Under the pieces are notes generated by a model. The model saw only the letters and a program-made list of their open reading frames with translations. It had not been told where the DNA came from and made no database searches. Position numbers and translations under genes: made by a program. A stretch of DNA of 52,607 nt from JBBQRS01 sp038214535. GTDB taxonomy: Bacteria > Chloroflexota > Anaerolineae > CG2-30-64-16. Positions 43,640-52,550 of this stretch are shown here, piece by piece (the first letter of the stretch is position 1; each line of letters begins with the position of its first letter). The stretch is taken from assembly GCA_038214535.1 (NCBI GenBank), contig JBBQRS010000018.1, positions 1 through 52,607 of the forward strand. Direction: 5' to 3'.

Positions 43640-45109
43640 TTGCGCGTATTATTTGTTGAACGAGAACTGAGCTACGAGCCACAGGGCATTATGTCAATGT
43701 CTGCCGTGCTGAAACAGGCCGGGCATGACGTTGCCCTGGCCGTGGAGAGCATGGAAGACCCGGTCGCGTACGCCGCCGAGTATCAGCCCGACATCGTGGG
43801 CTATAGCATCATGACCGGTTCGCAACGCGCCGCCTTCGAAACAAACCTGAAGGTGCGCCAGGCCGTTAACCCGCTCCGCGAGGCAGCCCACAAGAAACCC
43901 GTCATGTCCGTGTTCGGAGGTCCGCATCCCACCTTCTTCCCGGAGATGGTGGCCGAACCCGGCGTGGACGGCATCTGCGTGGGCGAAGGCGAAGGCGCAA
44001 TCCTCGACCTGGCGAACGCGCTGGGCAACGGCGGCTTTCACCCCGATATCCCGAACTGGTGGTTCAACGTTGACGGCGAGATCGTCAAAAATCCGGTGCG
44101 CCCACTGATCCACGAGCTTTCGGCGCTGCCCAACCCCGACCGCGCCCTGGTATATGACAAGCACCCCGGGCTGGCGAGCAGTGGGCTGAAGCACTTCATC
44201 AGTTCGCGCGGCTGCCCCTATAACTGCACCTACTGTTTCAACCACGCGTATTACGAGCTCTACAAGCGCGAGAAGCGTGGGCAGCAACGCGAGGTGGATG
44301 ACGTCATCGCCGAAGTGAACACGGTGCGGGCGCGCTGGCCGCTGGAGCAAGCCATCTTCATTGACGACCTGTTCATCATCCATAACGACTGGCTGGAAGA
44401 GTTCGCGGAGAAGTGGCCGGTGCAGGTAGGACTGCCCTTCTTCTGCAACGTGCGCGCGAACATGCTGGTCAAAGATCCGCGCAAGATCGAGCTGCTGAAG
44501 CGGGCCGGTTGCCAGACGGTGAGCATGGGGATCGAGGCGGCGAACGACCGGATCCGGGTTGAGCTGCTGAAGCGGCGGATGACCAAAGAGGACATCATCA
44601 ACACCGGGCACATGGTGCGCGATTCCGGGATGCATATCACCGCGACCAACATCCTGGGGTTGCCCACCAGCACGCTCGAGGATGACCTGGCAACCATGCG
44701 GCTGAACGCTGACGCGAACATGAGCTACGCCTACGCGTTCCTCTTTCAGCCCTACCCCGGCACCGAGCTGGGACAGTTCACCCAGGATAACGACCTGATG
44801 GTCGGCACGTTCGAGGATATCGGCGAACTGGCCTGGGATCATTCGATCCTCAATTTCGAAGATGAAGCGGATAAGCGCCAGCGCGAACACCTGCAACGCC
44901 TTTTTGCCATTGGCGTCGAGTGGCCGTGGCTGGAGCCGGTGATCCGCAAGCTCATCAAGCTGCCGCACAACGCGGTAGTGGATAATTCTTTCTGGTTGGT
45001 ACACAAGCTGCATAAGGGCTACGCGATCTATCATCGCGTGCATCCGGTGAAGGCCAACCCGATCGAGTTGTTCCAGACCGCGCTGCATTTCATGAAGATC
45101 AATAGCTGA
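43640..45109 (+). CDS. B12-binding-type radical SAM protein (cluster gene 1)
   Basis: 489 residues from a TTG with an AGAGGG site. A Rossmann-type cobalamin-domain-like N-terminus (residues 1-165: MRVLFVERELSYEPQGIMSM, YSIMTGSQ, FGGPHPTFFPE) is followed by SSRGCPYNCTYCFNHAYYE with the cluster cysteines (192, 196, 199). GIEAANDRIRVELLKRRM and TNILGLPTSTLEDDLATM are radical SAM barrel segments. The cobalamin ligand histidine motif DxHxxG is absent, as in many BchE-like proteins. Product unknown. Confidence 0.88.
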   Translation: MRVLFVERELSYEPQGIMSMSAVLKQAGHDVALAVESMEDPVAYAAEYQPDIVGYSIMTGSQRAAFETNLKVRQAVNPLREAAHKKPVMSVFGGPHPTFFPEMVAEPGVDGICVGEGEGAILDLANALGNGGFHPDIPNWWFNVDGEIVKNPVRPLIHELSALPNPDRALVYDKHPGLASSGLKHFISSRGCPYNCTYCFNHAYYELYKREKRGQQREVDDVIAEVNTVRARWPLEQAIFIDDLFIIHNDWLEEFAEKWPVQVGLPFFCNVRANMLVKDPRKIELLKRAGCQTVSMGIEAANDRIRVELLKRRMTKEDIINTGHMVRDSGMHITATNILGLPTSTLEDDLATMRLNADANMSYAYAFLFQPYPGTELGQFTQDNDLMVGTFEDIGELAWDHSILNFEDEADKRQREHLQRLFAIGVEWPWLEPVIRKLIKLPHNAVVDNSFWLVHKLHKGYAIYHRVHPVKANPIELFQTALHFMKINS

Positions 45110-45132
45110 TGCGGAGCGGGTATTCATCTTAA

Positions 45133-45268
45133 GTCATGCTGAGCGGATCTACCATAGATTTGCGTTACGGCGAGATGGCAGCGAAGCATCTCGGTTACGC
45201 AACCAGGGATTCTTCGCTGTAATCTCATGATCACCAACGCCACGTGGTCAACCCGCGCAGAATGACAT
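45133..45268. repeat. Inverted-repeat intergenic element, family A, copy 3
   Basis: GTCATGCTGAGCGG at one end, ATGACATCC-like at the other with an inverted CGCGCAGAATGACAT; AGCGAAGCATCTCGG inside. It separates gene 1 from gene 2 of the radical SAM cluster. Confidence 0.7.
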
Positions 45269-45335
45269 CCAGCCCTTAACTTCTGCAAGCAAAGATCCCA
45301 GCGCGCGTTACGCCGCTGTCAGGAGGGTACTTCCC

Positions 45336-46832
45336 TTGAAAGTTGCACTGATTAATCCGAAGTTCCGTTTGCCGCTCGACACCCGCACGTCGCCCCACAT
45401 GGGGTTGGCGTATCTGGGCGCGGTCTCCGAGAAGCGCGGCGACGAGGTACGCATCTACGACGCCGACATCGAAGAGCAGCCGCTCGGCGAATTCATTCAA
45501 GAATTCCGCCCGCACATCGTAGGCATCACCGCGAACACGCCGCAGGTCAAGCAGGCGTGGCGCACCGCGGCGGCGGTCAAAGCCGTGGCAGATACTCCCA
45601 TTGTGTTGGGCGGGCCGCACGTCAGCGTCATCTCCGAGGAATTGGATTTCGAGTCGTTGCGCCAGCCGGGCGTTGACGTGGTGGTGCGCGGCGAAGGCGA
45701 AGGCCCCTGGATCGAGATCTGCAATCTGGTCGAGGCATATCTGCGCGACCAGCCGGAGTTCAACGCCACAGCGCTGATGTCCCCGGAAACCAACCTGTTC
45801 GGCGCACTCAACGGCGTCAGCTATAAGACCAGCGACGGAGAGATGCATCGCAACATGGATGCGCCGGTGATCGCCGACCTGGACAGCCTGCCCTGGCCGG
45901 CCTATCACCTGTTCAAGATGGGCGGCTATACCAACCTGCAACCCGCCACCGACGCGATTGACGGCTCGCGCAGTTTCTCCATCATGACAAGCCGCGGCTG
46001 CCCCTATCGCTGCACCTTCTGCTCACAGAGCATCATGCCGATCAAGTGGCGTGCCCGTTCGCCGGAGAACGTCATCGAGGAGTGGCGACATTTGGTGCAT
46101 GATCTGGGCGCGCTGGAGATCGGCGTGCTCGACGACAGCGCCAATATCCGCAAGAACCGGCTGGCCGTGCTGGCCGACGATCTGGTGGCGAACAAGCTGA
46201 ACCATGTGCCGTGGATCTTCGTGAACGGCATCCGCGCGAACCTGGCCGACCTGGACCTGCTGGTCAAGCTCAAGAACGCCGGCTTGAAGCGCACCGCGTT
46301 CGGCGTGGAGACCGGCGACGCCGAAATGCTGATCAAGATTGACAAGCACGTGGATCACGATACAATCCGCCAGGCCTTCAAAAACGCCAAGGCTGCCGGC
46401 ATCGAGACCATCGGCTTCTTCATCATCGGATTGCCCGGCGATACGCGTGAGACCATGCAACGCACGATTGACTTCGCCATCGAGATAGACCCGATGATCG
46501 CCAACTTCAGCATGATGACTCCCTATCCGGGGACCATCGTCTATGAGCAGGTGAAGCAGGATGGGCGCTTCCTGGTGACGGACTGGGAGGACTACGTCTT
46601 CTTCGATCAGAAAGCGCGCTTCGAGCTCGGCGATCTCACCGCGGAGTTGATGGAAGAGATGTACCGCAAGGCGTATCGCCAGTTCTACTGGCGGCCCAAA
46701 TATATTGCGCGGGCCATGTCACGCAAGGACTTCTGGCTCAATTTCGGGCGCAACGCGCGCCTGGCCTATCGCACTGTTGTGCCGCGCAAGGAGAAGACCG
46801 AATTGCGTCACGCTATCGAGGCATCGGTGTAA
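45336..46832 (+). CDS. B12-binding-type radical SAM protein (cluster gene 2)
   Basis: 498 residues from TTG 45336 with AGGAGGG eight bases upstream. Cobalamin-domain-like N-terminus (MGLAYLGAVSEKRGDEVRIY, IVLGGPHVSV), then SRGCPYRCTFCSQS (cysteines 222, 226, 229). Further segments: FGVETGDAEMLIKIDKHVD and FFIIGLPGDTRETMQRTID. Sequence is closer to cluster gene 4 than to the other two. Stop shared with the next start (TAATG). Confidence 0.88.
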   Translation: MKVALINPKFRLPLDTRTSPHMGLAYLGAVSEKRGDEVRIYDADIEEQPLGEFIQEFRPHIVGITANTPQVKQAWRTAAAVKAVADTPIVLGGPHVSVISEELDFESLRQPGVDVVVRGEGEGPWIEICNLVEAYLRDQPEFNATALMSPETNLFGALNGVSYKTSDGEMHRNMDAPVIADLDSLPWPAYHLFKMGGYTNLQPATDAIDGSRSFSIMTSRGCPYRCTFCSQSIMPIKWRARSPENVIEEWRHLVHDLGALEIGVLDDSANIRKNRLAVLADDLVANKLNHVPWIFVNGIRANLADLDLLVKLKNAGLKRTAFGVETGDAEMLIKIDKHVDHDTIRQAFKNAKAAGIETIGFFIIGLPGDTRETMQRTIDFAIEIDPMIANFSMMTPYPGTIVYEQVKQDGRFLVTDWEDYVFFDQKARFELGDLTAELMEEMYRKAYRQFYWRPKYIARAMSRKDFWLNFGRNARLAYRTVVPRKEKTELRHAIEASV

Positions 46833-48193
46833 TGCCGATTCGCAAAGTTATCCTCGTGCAACCCCGGCGCGATGGGCGCTTCCTGGGCCGGGGCACCAGC
46901 CAGCCCTACACGTTGATGCGTCTCGCGTCCCTGGTTCCCGCCGAACTGCCGGTAGAGATTTGGGATGAGGACTTGATGGAGCTGCCGATTCACACGCTGG
47001 GGAAGGACGATCTGGTCGGCATCAGTTCCAAGACGCTGCTGATCAACCGGTCGAAGATGTTGGCCCGCCGGATGCAGGCGCAGGGCGCAACCGTGGTAGT
47101 GGGCGGCGCACACACGACGCTCGTCCCCGATGAGGTCGAGCAGTGGGCGAACGCCATCGTAGTGGGTGAGGGGTATCGCACCTGGCCGGAGATCATCCAC
47201 GATTTCGACGCCGGGACGCTCAGGAAGCGTTACGTGGACGAAGAATGGGCGCCGCTCGATTCGGGCGTGGCGCTGTTGCAGGATCGCGTGCTCAAGCAGG
47301 TGGACGAGCACCGCAATTACTGGACGCCGTATCTCGAAATCACGCGCGGCTGCCCGCGGAGCTGCACCTTCTGCACGGCGATCCGCGTATCAGGCCGCAA
47401 GATGCGCCTGCGCCCGGTGGATGCGGTGGTCGCCGAGATCGAGCAACGACGACTGCGGCGTTTCTTCCTCACCGACGACAACTTCGGGTTGAACTTCCGG
47501 CTCTACCCCGACTACATGGAAGAGTTGTTCCGCGCGCTGGCGAAGCTGCCGTTAGACGGCTGGACGTGCCAGGCGGAGCAGATGGTGGCCGAACACCCCG
47601 ACCTGCTCGACCTGGCGCGCGAGGCGCACCTGGACAAGTTCTTCATCGGGTTCGAGTCAGTGAACCCCGGCAACCGCAAGGAGCTGGGCGGCAAGGCCCG
47701 TGGCGATATCGTGAAATCACAAGAGGTGATCCATCAGATCCACGCGCACGGCATCGGCGTGGTCGGGCTGTTCGTCTTCGGCTTCGACAGCGATACCCTG
47801 GACACCTTCCGGCAGGCGCGCGAGTTCGTGGTACACAGCGAGCTGGACAGCGTCAGCGCGACGATCCTCACGCCATATCCGGGCACGGAGCAACGCGACG
47901 AACTGCTCGCCGCGGGGCGCATCCTGCCACATCCCGCCGCCGACGGCGAAGGATTGAACTGGGAACGTTACGACACGAATCACGTCACCTATCAACCGGC
48001 GCTGATGCGCGTGGACGAGTTGACCGACGCGTATGACTGGCTCTGCAAGCAGCTCTATCATCCGACGCAGATGGCCCGGCGGGGTTTTCGCGCCTGGTCG
48101 CGGCATGGGGTATCCAAGGCGCGCTCGCGACTGGTATCCAGCTTCAGCAGCGACATCGGCTACCGGCGCGAGTTCGCGCACCGCTACAACTAA
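46832..48193 (+). CDS. B12-binding-type radical SAM protein (cluster gene 3)
   Basis: 453 residues. An N-terminal Rossmann-type domain (KVILVQPRRDGRFLGRGTSQ, VVVGGAHTTLVPDEVEQW) is followed by EITRGCPRSCTFCTAIRVSG (cysteines 174, 178, 181). Later, FIGFESVNPGNRKELGGKAR and GLFVFGFDSDTLDTFRQARE. Related to lipid or tetrapyrrole methylases in fold only; no product suggested. Overlaps gene 2 by one base. Confidence 0.87.
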   Translation: MPIRKVILVQPRRDGRFLGRGTSQPYTLMRLASLVPAELPVEIWDEDLMELPIHTLGKDDLVGISSKTLLINRSKMLARRMQAQGATVVVGGAHTTLVPDEVEQWANAIVVGEGYRTWPEIIHDFDAGTLRKRYVDEEWAPLDSGVALLQDRVLKQVDEHRNYWTPYLEITRGCPRSCTFCTAIRVSGRKMRLRPVDAVVAEIEQRRLRRFFLTDDNFGLNFRLYPDYMEELFRALAKLPLDGWTCQAEQMVAEHPDLLDLAREAHLDKFFIGFESVNPGNRKELGGKARGDIVKSQEVIHQIHAHGIGVVGLFVFGFDSDTLDTFRQAREFVVHSELDSVSATILTPYPGTEQRDELLAAGRILPHPAADGEGLNWERYDTNHVTYQPALMRVDELTDAYDWLCKQLYHPTQMARRGFRAWSRHGVSKARSRLVSSFSSDIGYRREFAHRYN

Positions 48194-48199
48194 AGTCGT

Positions 48200-48232
48200 C
48201 CCCTTCGTAGTGGCGGCTTCAGCTGCTGGGTG
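48200..48232. repeat. Inverted-repeat element, family B, half copy
   Basis: CCCCTTCGTAGTGGCGGCTT with a partly preserved loop between genes 3 and 4; the second arm is missing. Confidence 0.5.
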
Positions 48233-48274
48233 GAACGCCCACGGCGACAAGTTTCTCAAATGAGGTAACAACCT

Positions 48275-49687
48275 ATGCGAGTTTTGCTCGCTTCTCCCGA
48301 ATCTGAGGTCTGGACATCACGCAAGCACATCCCGCTGGGGCTGGGCTATCTCGCCTCCGTGTTACGCGAAGCGGGGCACCAGGTGGGCATTTACGACGCG
48401 GCCATCGAGGATGAGCCGCTGGAGACCACCGTCCGCCGCGGTGCCTACGAATTGCTGGGCATCACCGCGGTCACGCCGCTGATCGCAGACGCGTGGACCA
48501 TGGCGAAAGAGGGCAAGCGCCTGGGCATGACCACCGTGTTGGGCGGGCCACATCTGACCCTGATGCCGGAGGAATCCATCGGCCCGGAGCACCCCGAGGT
48601 GGATTATGTGATCCAGGGCGAAGCGGAGGAGAGCATCGTCGAGTTCGTGGATGCGCTGGAGGGCCGCCGTCCGATGGAGTTGGTACACGGCCTCTACTGG
48701 CGCAAGGACGGCGCGATGCAGGTCAACGCGCCGGGCCGTCTCGTGCCCAACCTGGACGACATCCCCTACCCCGCGCATGACCTGTTCAAGATCGGTCGCT
48801 ACGCCAATTTGCAGCCGCTGACCGACGGGCTGGACAAAAACGCCCGCTCCTATACGATCATGACAAGTCGCGGCTGTCCCTACAAGTGTACCTACTGCTC
48901 GAAGCCGATCACCGGCGACACGTGGCGACCCCGTTCGGTGGAGAACGTCATCGGCGAGTGGCGCTGGCTGGTGAATGACCTGCGCGCGACCGAGATCGGG
49001 CTGACGGATGACATCTGGAACCTCAAGCTGGATCGCGCGAAAGAACTGTGTCAACGTATCATTGACGAGGGGTTGAACACCGTGCCGTGGGTCACCGTCC
49101 ACGGGATGAAGGTGAACCACGGGGACGCCGAACTCTACCAACTGATGAAGGCGGCAGGGTGCAAGCGCGTCGGCTTCGGCGTGGAGAGCGGCGACCCGTA
49201 TATCCTGCGCAACGTGGTGAAGAAGAGCCAGTCGCTCGACATGGTGCGCAACGCGTTCAAGTGGTCACGCGAGGCGGGGTTGCAGACGATGGGGTTCTTC
49301 ATCTTCGGGATGCCGCACGAAACCGAAGAGACGATGGAGAAGACGATCCAGTTCGCGCTGGAACTCGACCCCGATCTGGCGAACTTCATGCTGGCGACGC
49401 CTTACCCCGGCACGGAGATGTACGACGTGATCGAGAAGTACGGCAACATCTTCGCCAACGAGTGGGCGGATTACGCCATCCACAGCGACAAGGCGCGCTT
49501 CACCATGCCCGACTATGACCCCGATATGGTCGTCCGCAAGTGGAAAGAGGCGTACCGCCGCTTCTATCTCTATCGCCCAAAACGGGTGTGGCAGAAGGTA
49601 AGCCACAAGAGCTTCTGGACGGAGATGCCGAGTACGCTGAATAACGCGAAGCGGTTCTTCGTGCCAGAGAAGGCGGCTGGTAGCTGA
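48275..49687 (+). CDS. B12-binding-type radical SAM protein (cluster gene 4)
   Basis: 470 residues; MRVLLASPESEVWTSRKHIP, then LGLGYLASVLREAGHQVGIY and TVLGGPHLTLMPEE. Radical SAM cysteines in SRGCPYKCTYCSKP (201, 205, 208). ENVIGEWRWL and GDPYILRNVVKKSQSLDMVR, then MGFFIFGMPHETEETMEKTI. The layout parallels cluster gene 2 along its length, suggesting an ancestral duplication. It ends the cluster at a strong terminator. Confidence 0.88.
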   Translation: MRVLLASPESEVWTSRKHIPLGLGYLASVLREAGHQVGIYDAAIEDEPLETTVRRGAYELLGITAVTPLIADAWTMAKEGKRLGMTTVLGGPHLTLMPEESIGPEHPEVDYVIQGEAEESIVEFVDALEGRRPMELVHGLYWRKDGAMQVNAPGRLVPNLDDIPYPAHDLFKIGRYANLQPLTDGLDKNARSYTIMTSRGCPYKCTYCSKPITGDTWRPRSVENVIGEWRWLVNDLRATEIGLTDDIWNLKLDRAKELCQRIIDEGLNTVPWVTVHGMKVNHGDAELYQLMKAAGCKRVGFGVESGDPYILRNVVKKSQSLDMVRNAFKWSREAGLQTMGFFIFGMPHETEETMEKTIQFALELDPDLANFMLATPYPGTEMYDVIEKYGNIFANEWADYAIHSDKARFTMPDYDPDMVVRKWKEAYRRFYLYRPKRVWQKVSHKSFWTEMPSTLNNAKRFFVPEKAAGS

Positions 49688-49725
49688 CGCGGATAGCTTA
49701 TAGCGAATAGCTGATGGCAAATGGT

Positions 49726-49760
49726 AACGCCCCCGAAACCATTTCGGGGGCGTTGTTGTT
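49726..49760 (+). terminator. Terminator of the radical SAM cluster
   Basis: AACGCCCCCGAAA-CCA-TTTCGGGGGCGTT followed by GTTGTTTT. The stem is a perfect 13 bp. The stop of the minus-strand XRE gene lies just beyond it, so it probably serves both directions. Confidence 0.85.
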
Positions 49761-49761
49761 T

Positions 49762-50127
49762 TCAGGCCAGTTCGACGCGGAGTTGGCGACCGACCGCTTC
49801 GGCGAGGCGCTGCATGGATTCCAGCGTGATCGTGGTGTTGTCGGGATCGAGCAGTCGGTCAAGTTGCGACCGGCTGGCGCCGAGCCGCGTGGCAAGCTGC
49901 ATCTTGGTGAGGTTGGATTGTTTCATTGCATCAGCCAACTGCAAGACAAACAGGCGCTTGAGCGCCCGCGCCAAAACCTCGTCAAGAATGCCTTCATCTC
50001 TCAAAAAGTCATCGAAATCACTACCGCTATTCTGCTGTAGGTTAGGCCGGCGTGCGGAAGCAAGGTCGAGATACTCGATCACAGATTCGCCGTCGTCGAA
50101 TGCTTGGTCGAACTCAGATGCCTCCAT
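49762..50127 (-). CDS. XRE-family helix-turn-helix protein
   Basis: 121 residues with a helical N-terminal extension and an HTH in MKQSNLTKMQLATRLGASRS plus LLDPDNTTITLESMQRLAEA. It starts five bases after the RHH gene's stop. Such genes usually encode antitoxin or autoregulator in toxin operons. Confidence 0.78.
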   Translation of the reverse strand: MEASEFDQAFDDGESVIEYLDLASARRPNLQQNSGSDFDDFLRDEGILDEVLARALKRLFVLQLADAMKQSNLTKMQLATRLGASRSQLDRLLDPDNTTITLESMQRLAEAVGRQLRVELA

Positions 50128-50132
50128 GCGGC

Positions 50133-50459
50133 TTACGCTTTGCGCGGATGCAGAGTCTCCCGCAGCCGCTGGACGACCTCAGGCGTGAGTTCGCGCTCCG
50201 CCTCGACCTCTTCGCGCTCATCCAGCACAGCGCGGATCTCGTCGTGCGATGCGCTGCCCAGGGTTTGCAGCAATGCGGTATAAGCCGCCCGCTGCTCCCT
50301 AACCTGCTGGTCCGAAACAGGCTGAACGGTGTAAGCCAGCGTCACCTGGCGGGTCAACGCAAACACGATATACTGGTTGAGCGAGACGCCCTCGCCATCT
50401 GCCGCATTCATCAATTGACTGTGTAACGTCTCAGGCAATCGCAACGTTAAGCGACTCAT
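50133..50459 (-). CDS. RHH antitoxin (HicB/CopG-type)
   Basis: 108 residues. The N-terminal ribbon-helix-helix SRLTLRLPETLHSQLMNAAD and LNQYIVFALTRQVTL is followed by an acidic helical tail. A GAGGAG site lies about ten bases from the chosen ATG; an in-frame ATG at 50477 would overlap the toxin gene. Gap to the toxin stop is one base. Confidence 0.8.
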   Translation of the reverse strand: MSRLTLRLPETLHSQLMNAADGEGVSLNQYIVFALTRQVTLAYTVQPVSDQQVREQRAAYTALLQTLGSASHDEIRAVLDEREEVEAERELTPEVVQRLRETLHPRKA

Positions 50460-50460
50460 C

Positions 50461-50895
50461 TTAACCATTCTCCTCATCTTGTCCCATCAACAGTAACACT
50501 GCTTGCGTCGGACTCACAACCTGAAACCCGAGTGATCTGCCGGCAAGCTCGAAATCCTTCAGGTTGGAAGTGATCACAATCGCGCCTGCATTCATCACAC
50601 AGTCAATGACGTGATCGTCCTTCGGATCCGGTGAAATCGGACGCCACGTGTATCGGATTGCCACAAAGTGAGCGCTGTCTAGCAGCGCGCCTAGAACGTG
50701 CTGGACTCGTTCCCACCGGATCGGCGAAAGTTTTCGGGAAAGCACGTCCGCATATTCATAGGCCAGAGCGTCTGACACATAGGCATCAAACAACCCTGCA
50801 AGCCACGCTTCCACCAATCGCCCGGAAGCTCCGCCCTTCTGGGTCAGACCTTCAAATAAGACATTGGTGTCAACAACGCAGCGCAGCCTGATCAT
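50461..50895 (-). CDS. PIN-domain toxin (COG1569-like)
   Basis: 144 residues: RCVVDTNVLFEGLTQKGGAS, AYEYADVLSRKL, DPKDDHVIDCVMNAGAIVIT and SNLKDFELAGRS. It is the first gene of a minus-strand operon of toxin, RHH and XRE proteins, so the toxin precedes its antitoxin, opposite to the usual order. Confidence 0.85.
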   Translation of the reverse strand: MIRLRCVVDTNVLFEGLTQKGGASGRLVEAWLAGLFDAYVSDALAYEYADVLSRKLSPIRWERVQHVLGALLDSAHFVAIRYTWRPISPDPKDDHVIDCVMNAGAIVITSNLKDFELAGRSLGFQVVSPTQAVLLLMGQDEENG

Positions 50896-50980
50896 GACAC
50901 TATTATAGCACTTTCTGTGGTGTCGTCAAGTGGTTTTGAAGCAGCTTCAGGGGATAGATAGCGTAGAATGCCGTACAGAC

Positions 50981-52492
50981 TCATTGCCCGTACACCCACT
51001 CGTTGAACAGCTCATCCAGATCCTTCCCCGACACTTCTTCTGCCAGCGCCTGGAAATCGGCGGGGGTGGCGATCTTCCAGCGGTAGCGTTCCAGATAGGT
51101 GCGGAGCAACGGGTCGAAGGTGTCGGGGCCGAGCTGGTCGCGCAAGGTGGCGAAGAAAAGCGCGCCCTTGCCGTAGACCATGGTCTCGTAGTTGTTCTCG
51201 TAGTCGGTGACGGCCTTGCCGATGGGCTCATCCTTGCCGCGACGCTCGGCGTCGGCGACCGGCGCAGCCCAGCGGGTGCGCAACAACTGCTCGGCGGTGG
51301 GGGCGCCCCAGCGGTCGCGGTAATAGTATTGCGTGCTGAACTCGGCCAGCCCCTCATCCAGCCACGGCGTGAGCACCTGATCGTTACCCACCTGGTTATA
51401 CCACCACTGATGCGCCACCTCATGCACGGTGAGCATCTCCAGGTCTTGTAGGAACTTGTTGTACGTCTGCCCGCCGATCAGGCTCATGCCGGGGAATTCC
51501 ATCCCGTGGTAGGTCAGCGGCGACTGGACGATGTTCATCTCACGATAGGGATACGGGCCGAAGCGGTCGCTGTAGACCTCCATCGCGGCCAGCCCCGCAT
51601 AGAGCGCCGTGCGGGCGTTGGCCGCATCCTCCGGCTTGAAGTAGGAACGGATGCGCGCGCCCAGCGCCTCGACCTCCTCCACCTGGAACTCGGGGCTCAT
51701 CACCATCGAGAACTCGCGCGCCGGGCCGATCACGAAACGGGTCGTGTCCCAGCCTTTGGTCTGTTGCGTGCGAGTGATCTCGACGCCGGTCGCGGCGATC
51801 ACCTCATCCGCGGGCGCGGTGACCTCGACGCGATAGAACGCCGCATCGTGAAAGCCGACGTCGCCCTGCGGGTTCGCCACATCCAGCGCCCACGAGCCGT
51901 CCGCCCGCCGCGCGGCGAGGATCGGGTAAAAGTTGGTGAGGGTCAGGACGCCTTCGTTCGTCCCGAAGATCGTATAGGCGCCGGGGGTGTTGGCGCGCGT
52001 CTCTTTGCCGTTGAACTCCAGCGCGATCCGCGTGGTCTCGCCGGGCTGGATGGGGTGCGGGATGGTCAGATGGATAGACGTGGGATCGGGCGAGTAATCG
52101 TAATTGACAAAGTCGTCATCTATGCGCGCGCTGGTCACTTGCATCCGCGCGCCGAAGTGATAAAGATTCGGATAGAGCCGAAAGTAGAACTCTTCCAACG
52201 GGGCCGTGCCCGTGTAGGGCAGCGTCAACTCCAGCGTGCCGGTGTAGGCGCGCGCCGCCGGGTCCACCTTGACAGTGATGCTGTACTGCCCGAGAGTGTC
52301 TATCAGTGTGTCGGAGATCGGGAAGTTCGGGTTCAGCGCGGGACGGTATTCGGCCAGCGGATCGGGTAGGGCAGCGGGAGCAAACGCGGCGTAGCCGGCA
52401 AGCGCCAGCACAGCCGACACAGCCGCAAGAAACGCGGCCAGCAGCATGAGCGCCGGGCGATGAAAACGGGCACGAAATCCTGACGGGGACAT
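50981..52492 (-). CDS. M1-family metallopeptidase, membrane-anchored
   Basis: 503 residues. A single N-terminal membrane anchor or signal (RPALMLLAAFLAAVSAVLAL) precedes an M1-type N-domain (YSITVKVDPAARAYTGTLEL) and catalytic domain. FGPYPYREMNIVQSPL, GMEFPGMSLIGGQTYNKF, the zinc motif HEVAHQWWYNQ and DEGLAEFSTQYYY are present; a later Tyr stabilises the intermediate (ENNYETMVYGKGALFFATL). Most likely an exported aminopeptidase. The ATG at 52492 is the expected transcription start of its promoter, giving a leaderless mRNA; the longer frame to 52546 runs past it. Confidence 0.92.
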   Translation of the reverse strand: MSPSGFRARFHRPALMLLAAFLAAVSAVLALAGYAAFAPAALPDPLAEYRPALNPNFPISDTLIDTLGQYSITVKVDPAARAYTGTLELTLPYTGTAPLEEFYFRLYPNLYHFGARMQVTSARIDDDFVNYDYSPDPTSIHLTIPHPIQPGETTRIALEFNGKETRANTPGAYTIFGTNEGVLTLTNFYPILAARRADGSWALDVANPQGDVGFHDAAFYRVEVTAPADEVIAATGVEITRTQQTKGWDTTRFVIGPAREFSMVMSPEFQVEEVEALGARIRSYFKPEDAANARTALYAGLAAMEVYSDRFGPYPYREMNIVQSPLTYHGMEFPGMSLIGGQTYNKFLQDLEMLTVHEVAHQWWYNQVGNDQVLTPWLDEGLAEFSTQYYYRDRWGAPTAEQLLRTRWAAPVADAERRGKDEPIGKAVTDYENNYETMVYGKGALFFATLRDQLGPDTFDPLLRTYLERYRWKIATPADFQALAEEVSGKDLDELFNEWVYGQ

Positions 52493-52498
52493 GGTGGG

Positions 52499-52527
52499 AG
52501 TATAACATAACGCGCACGGCGGGCCAA
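52499..52527 (-). promoter_or_regulatory. Promoter for a leaderless M1-peptidase mRNA
   Basis: On the minus strand TTGGCC (52527-52522), a 17-base spacer, TATACT (52504-52499). The A of the ATG is seven bases after the -10, the same layout as at the acyl-CoA ligase. Confidence 0.65.
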
Positions 52528-52550
52528 CACGCGGTAGGAATTTCAAATGT

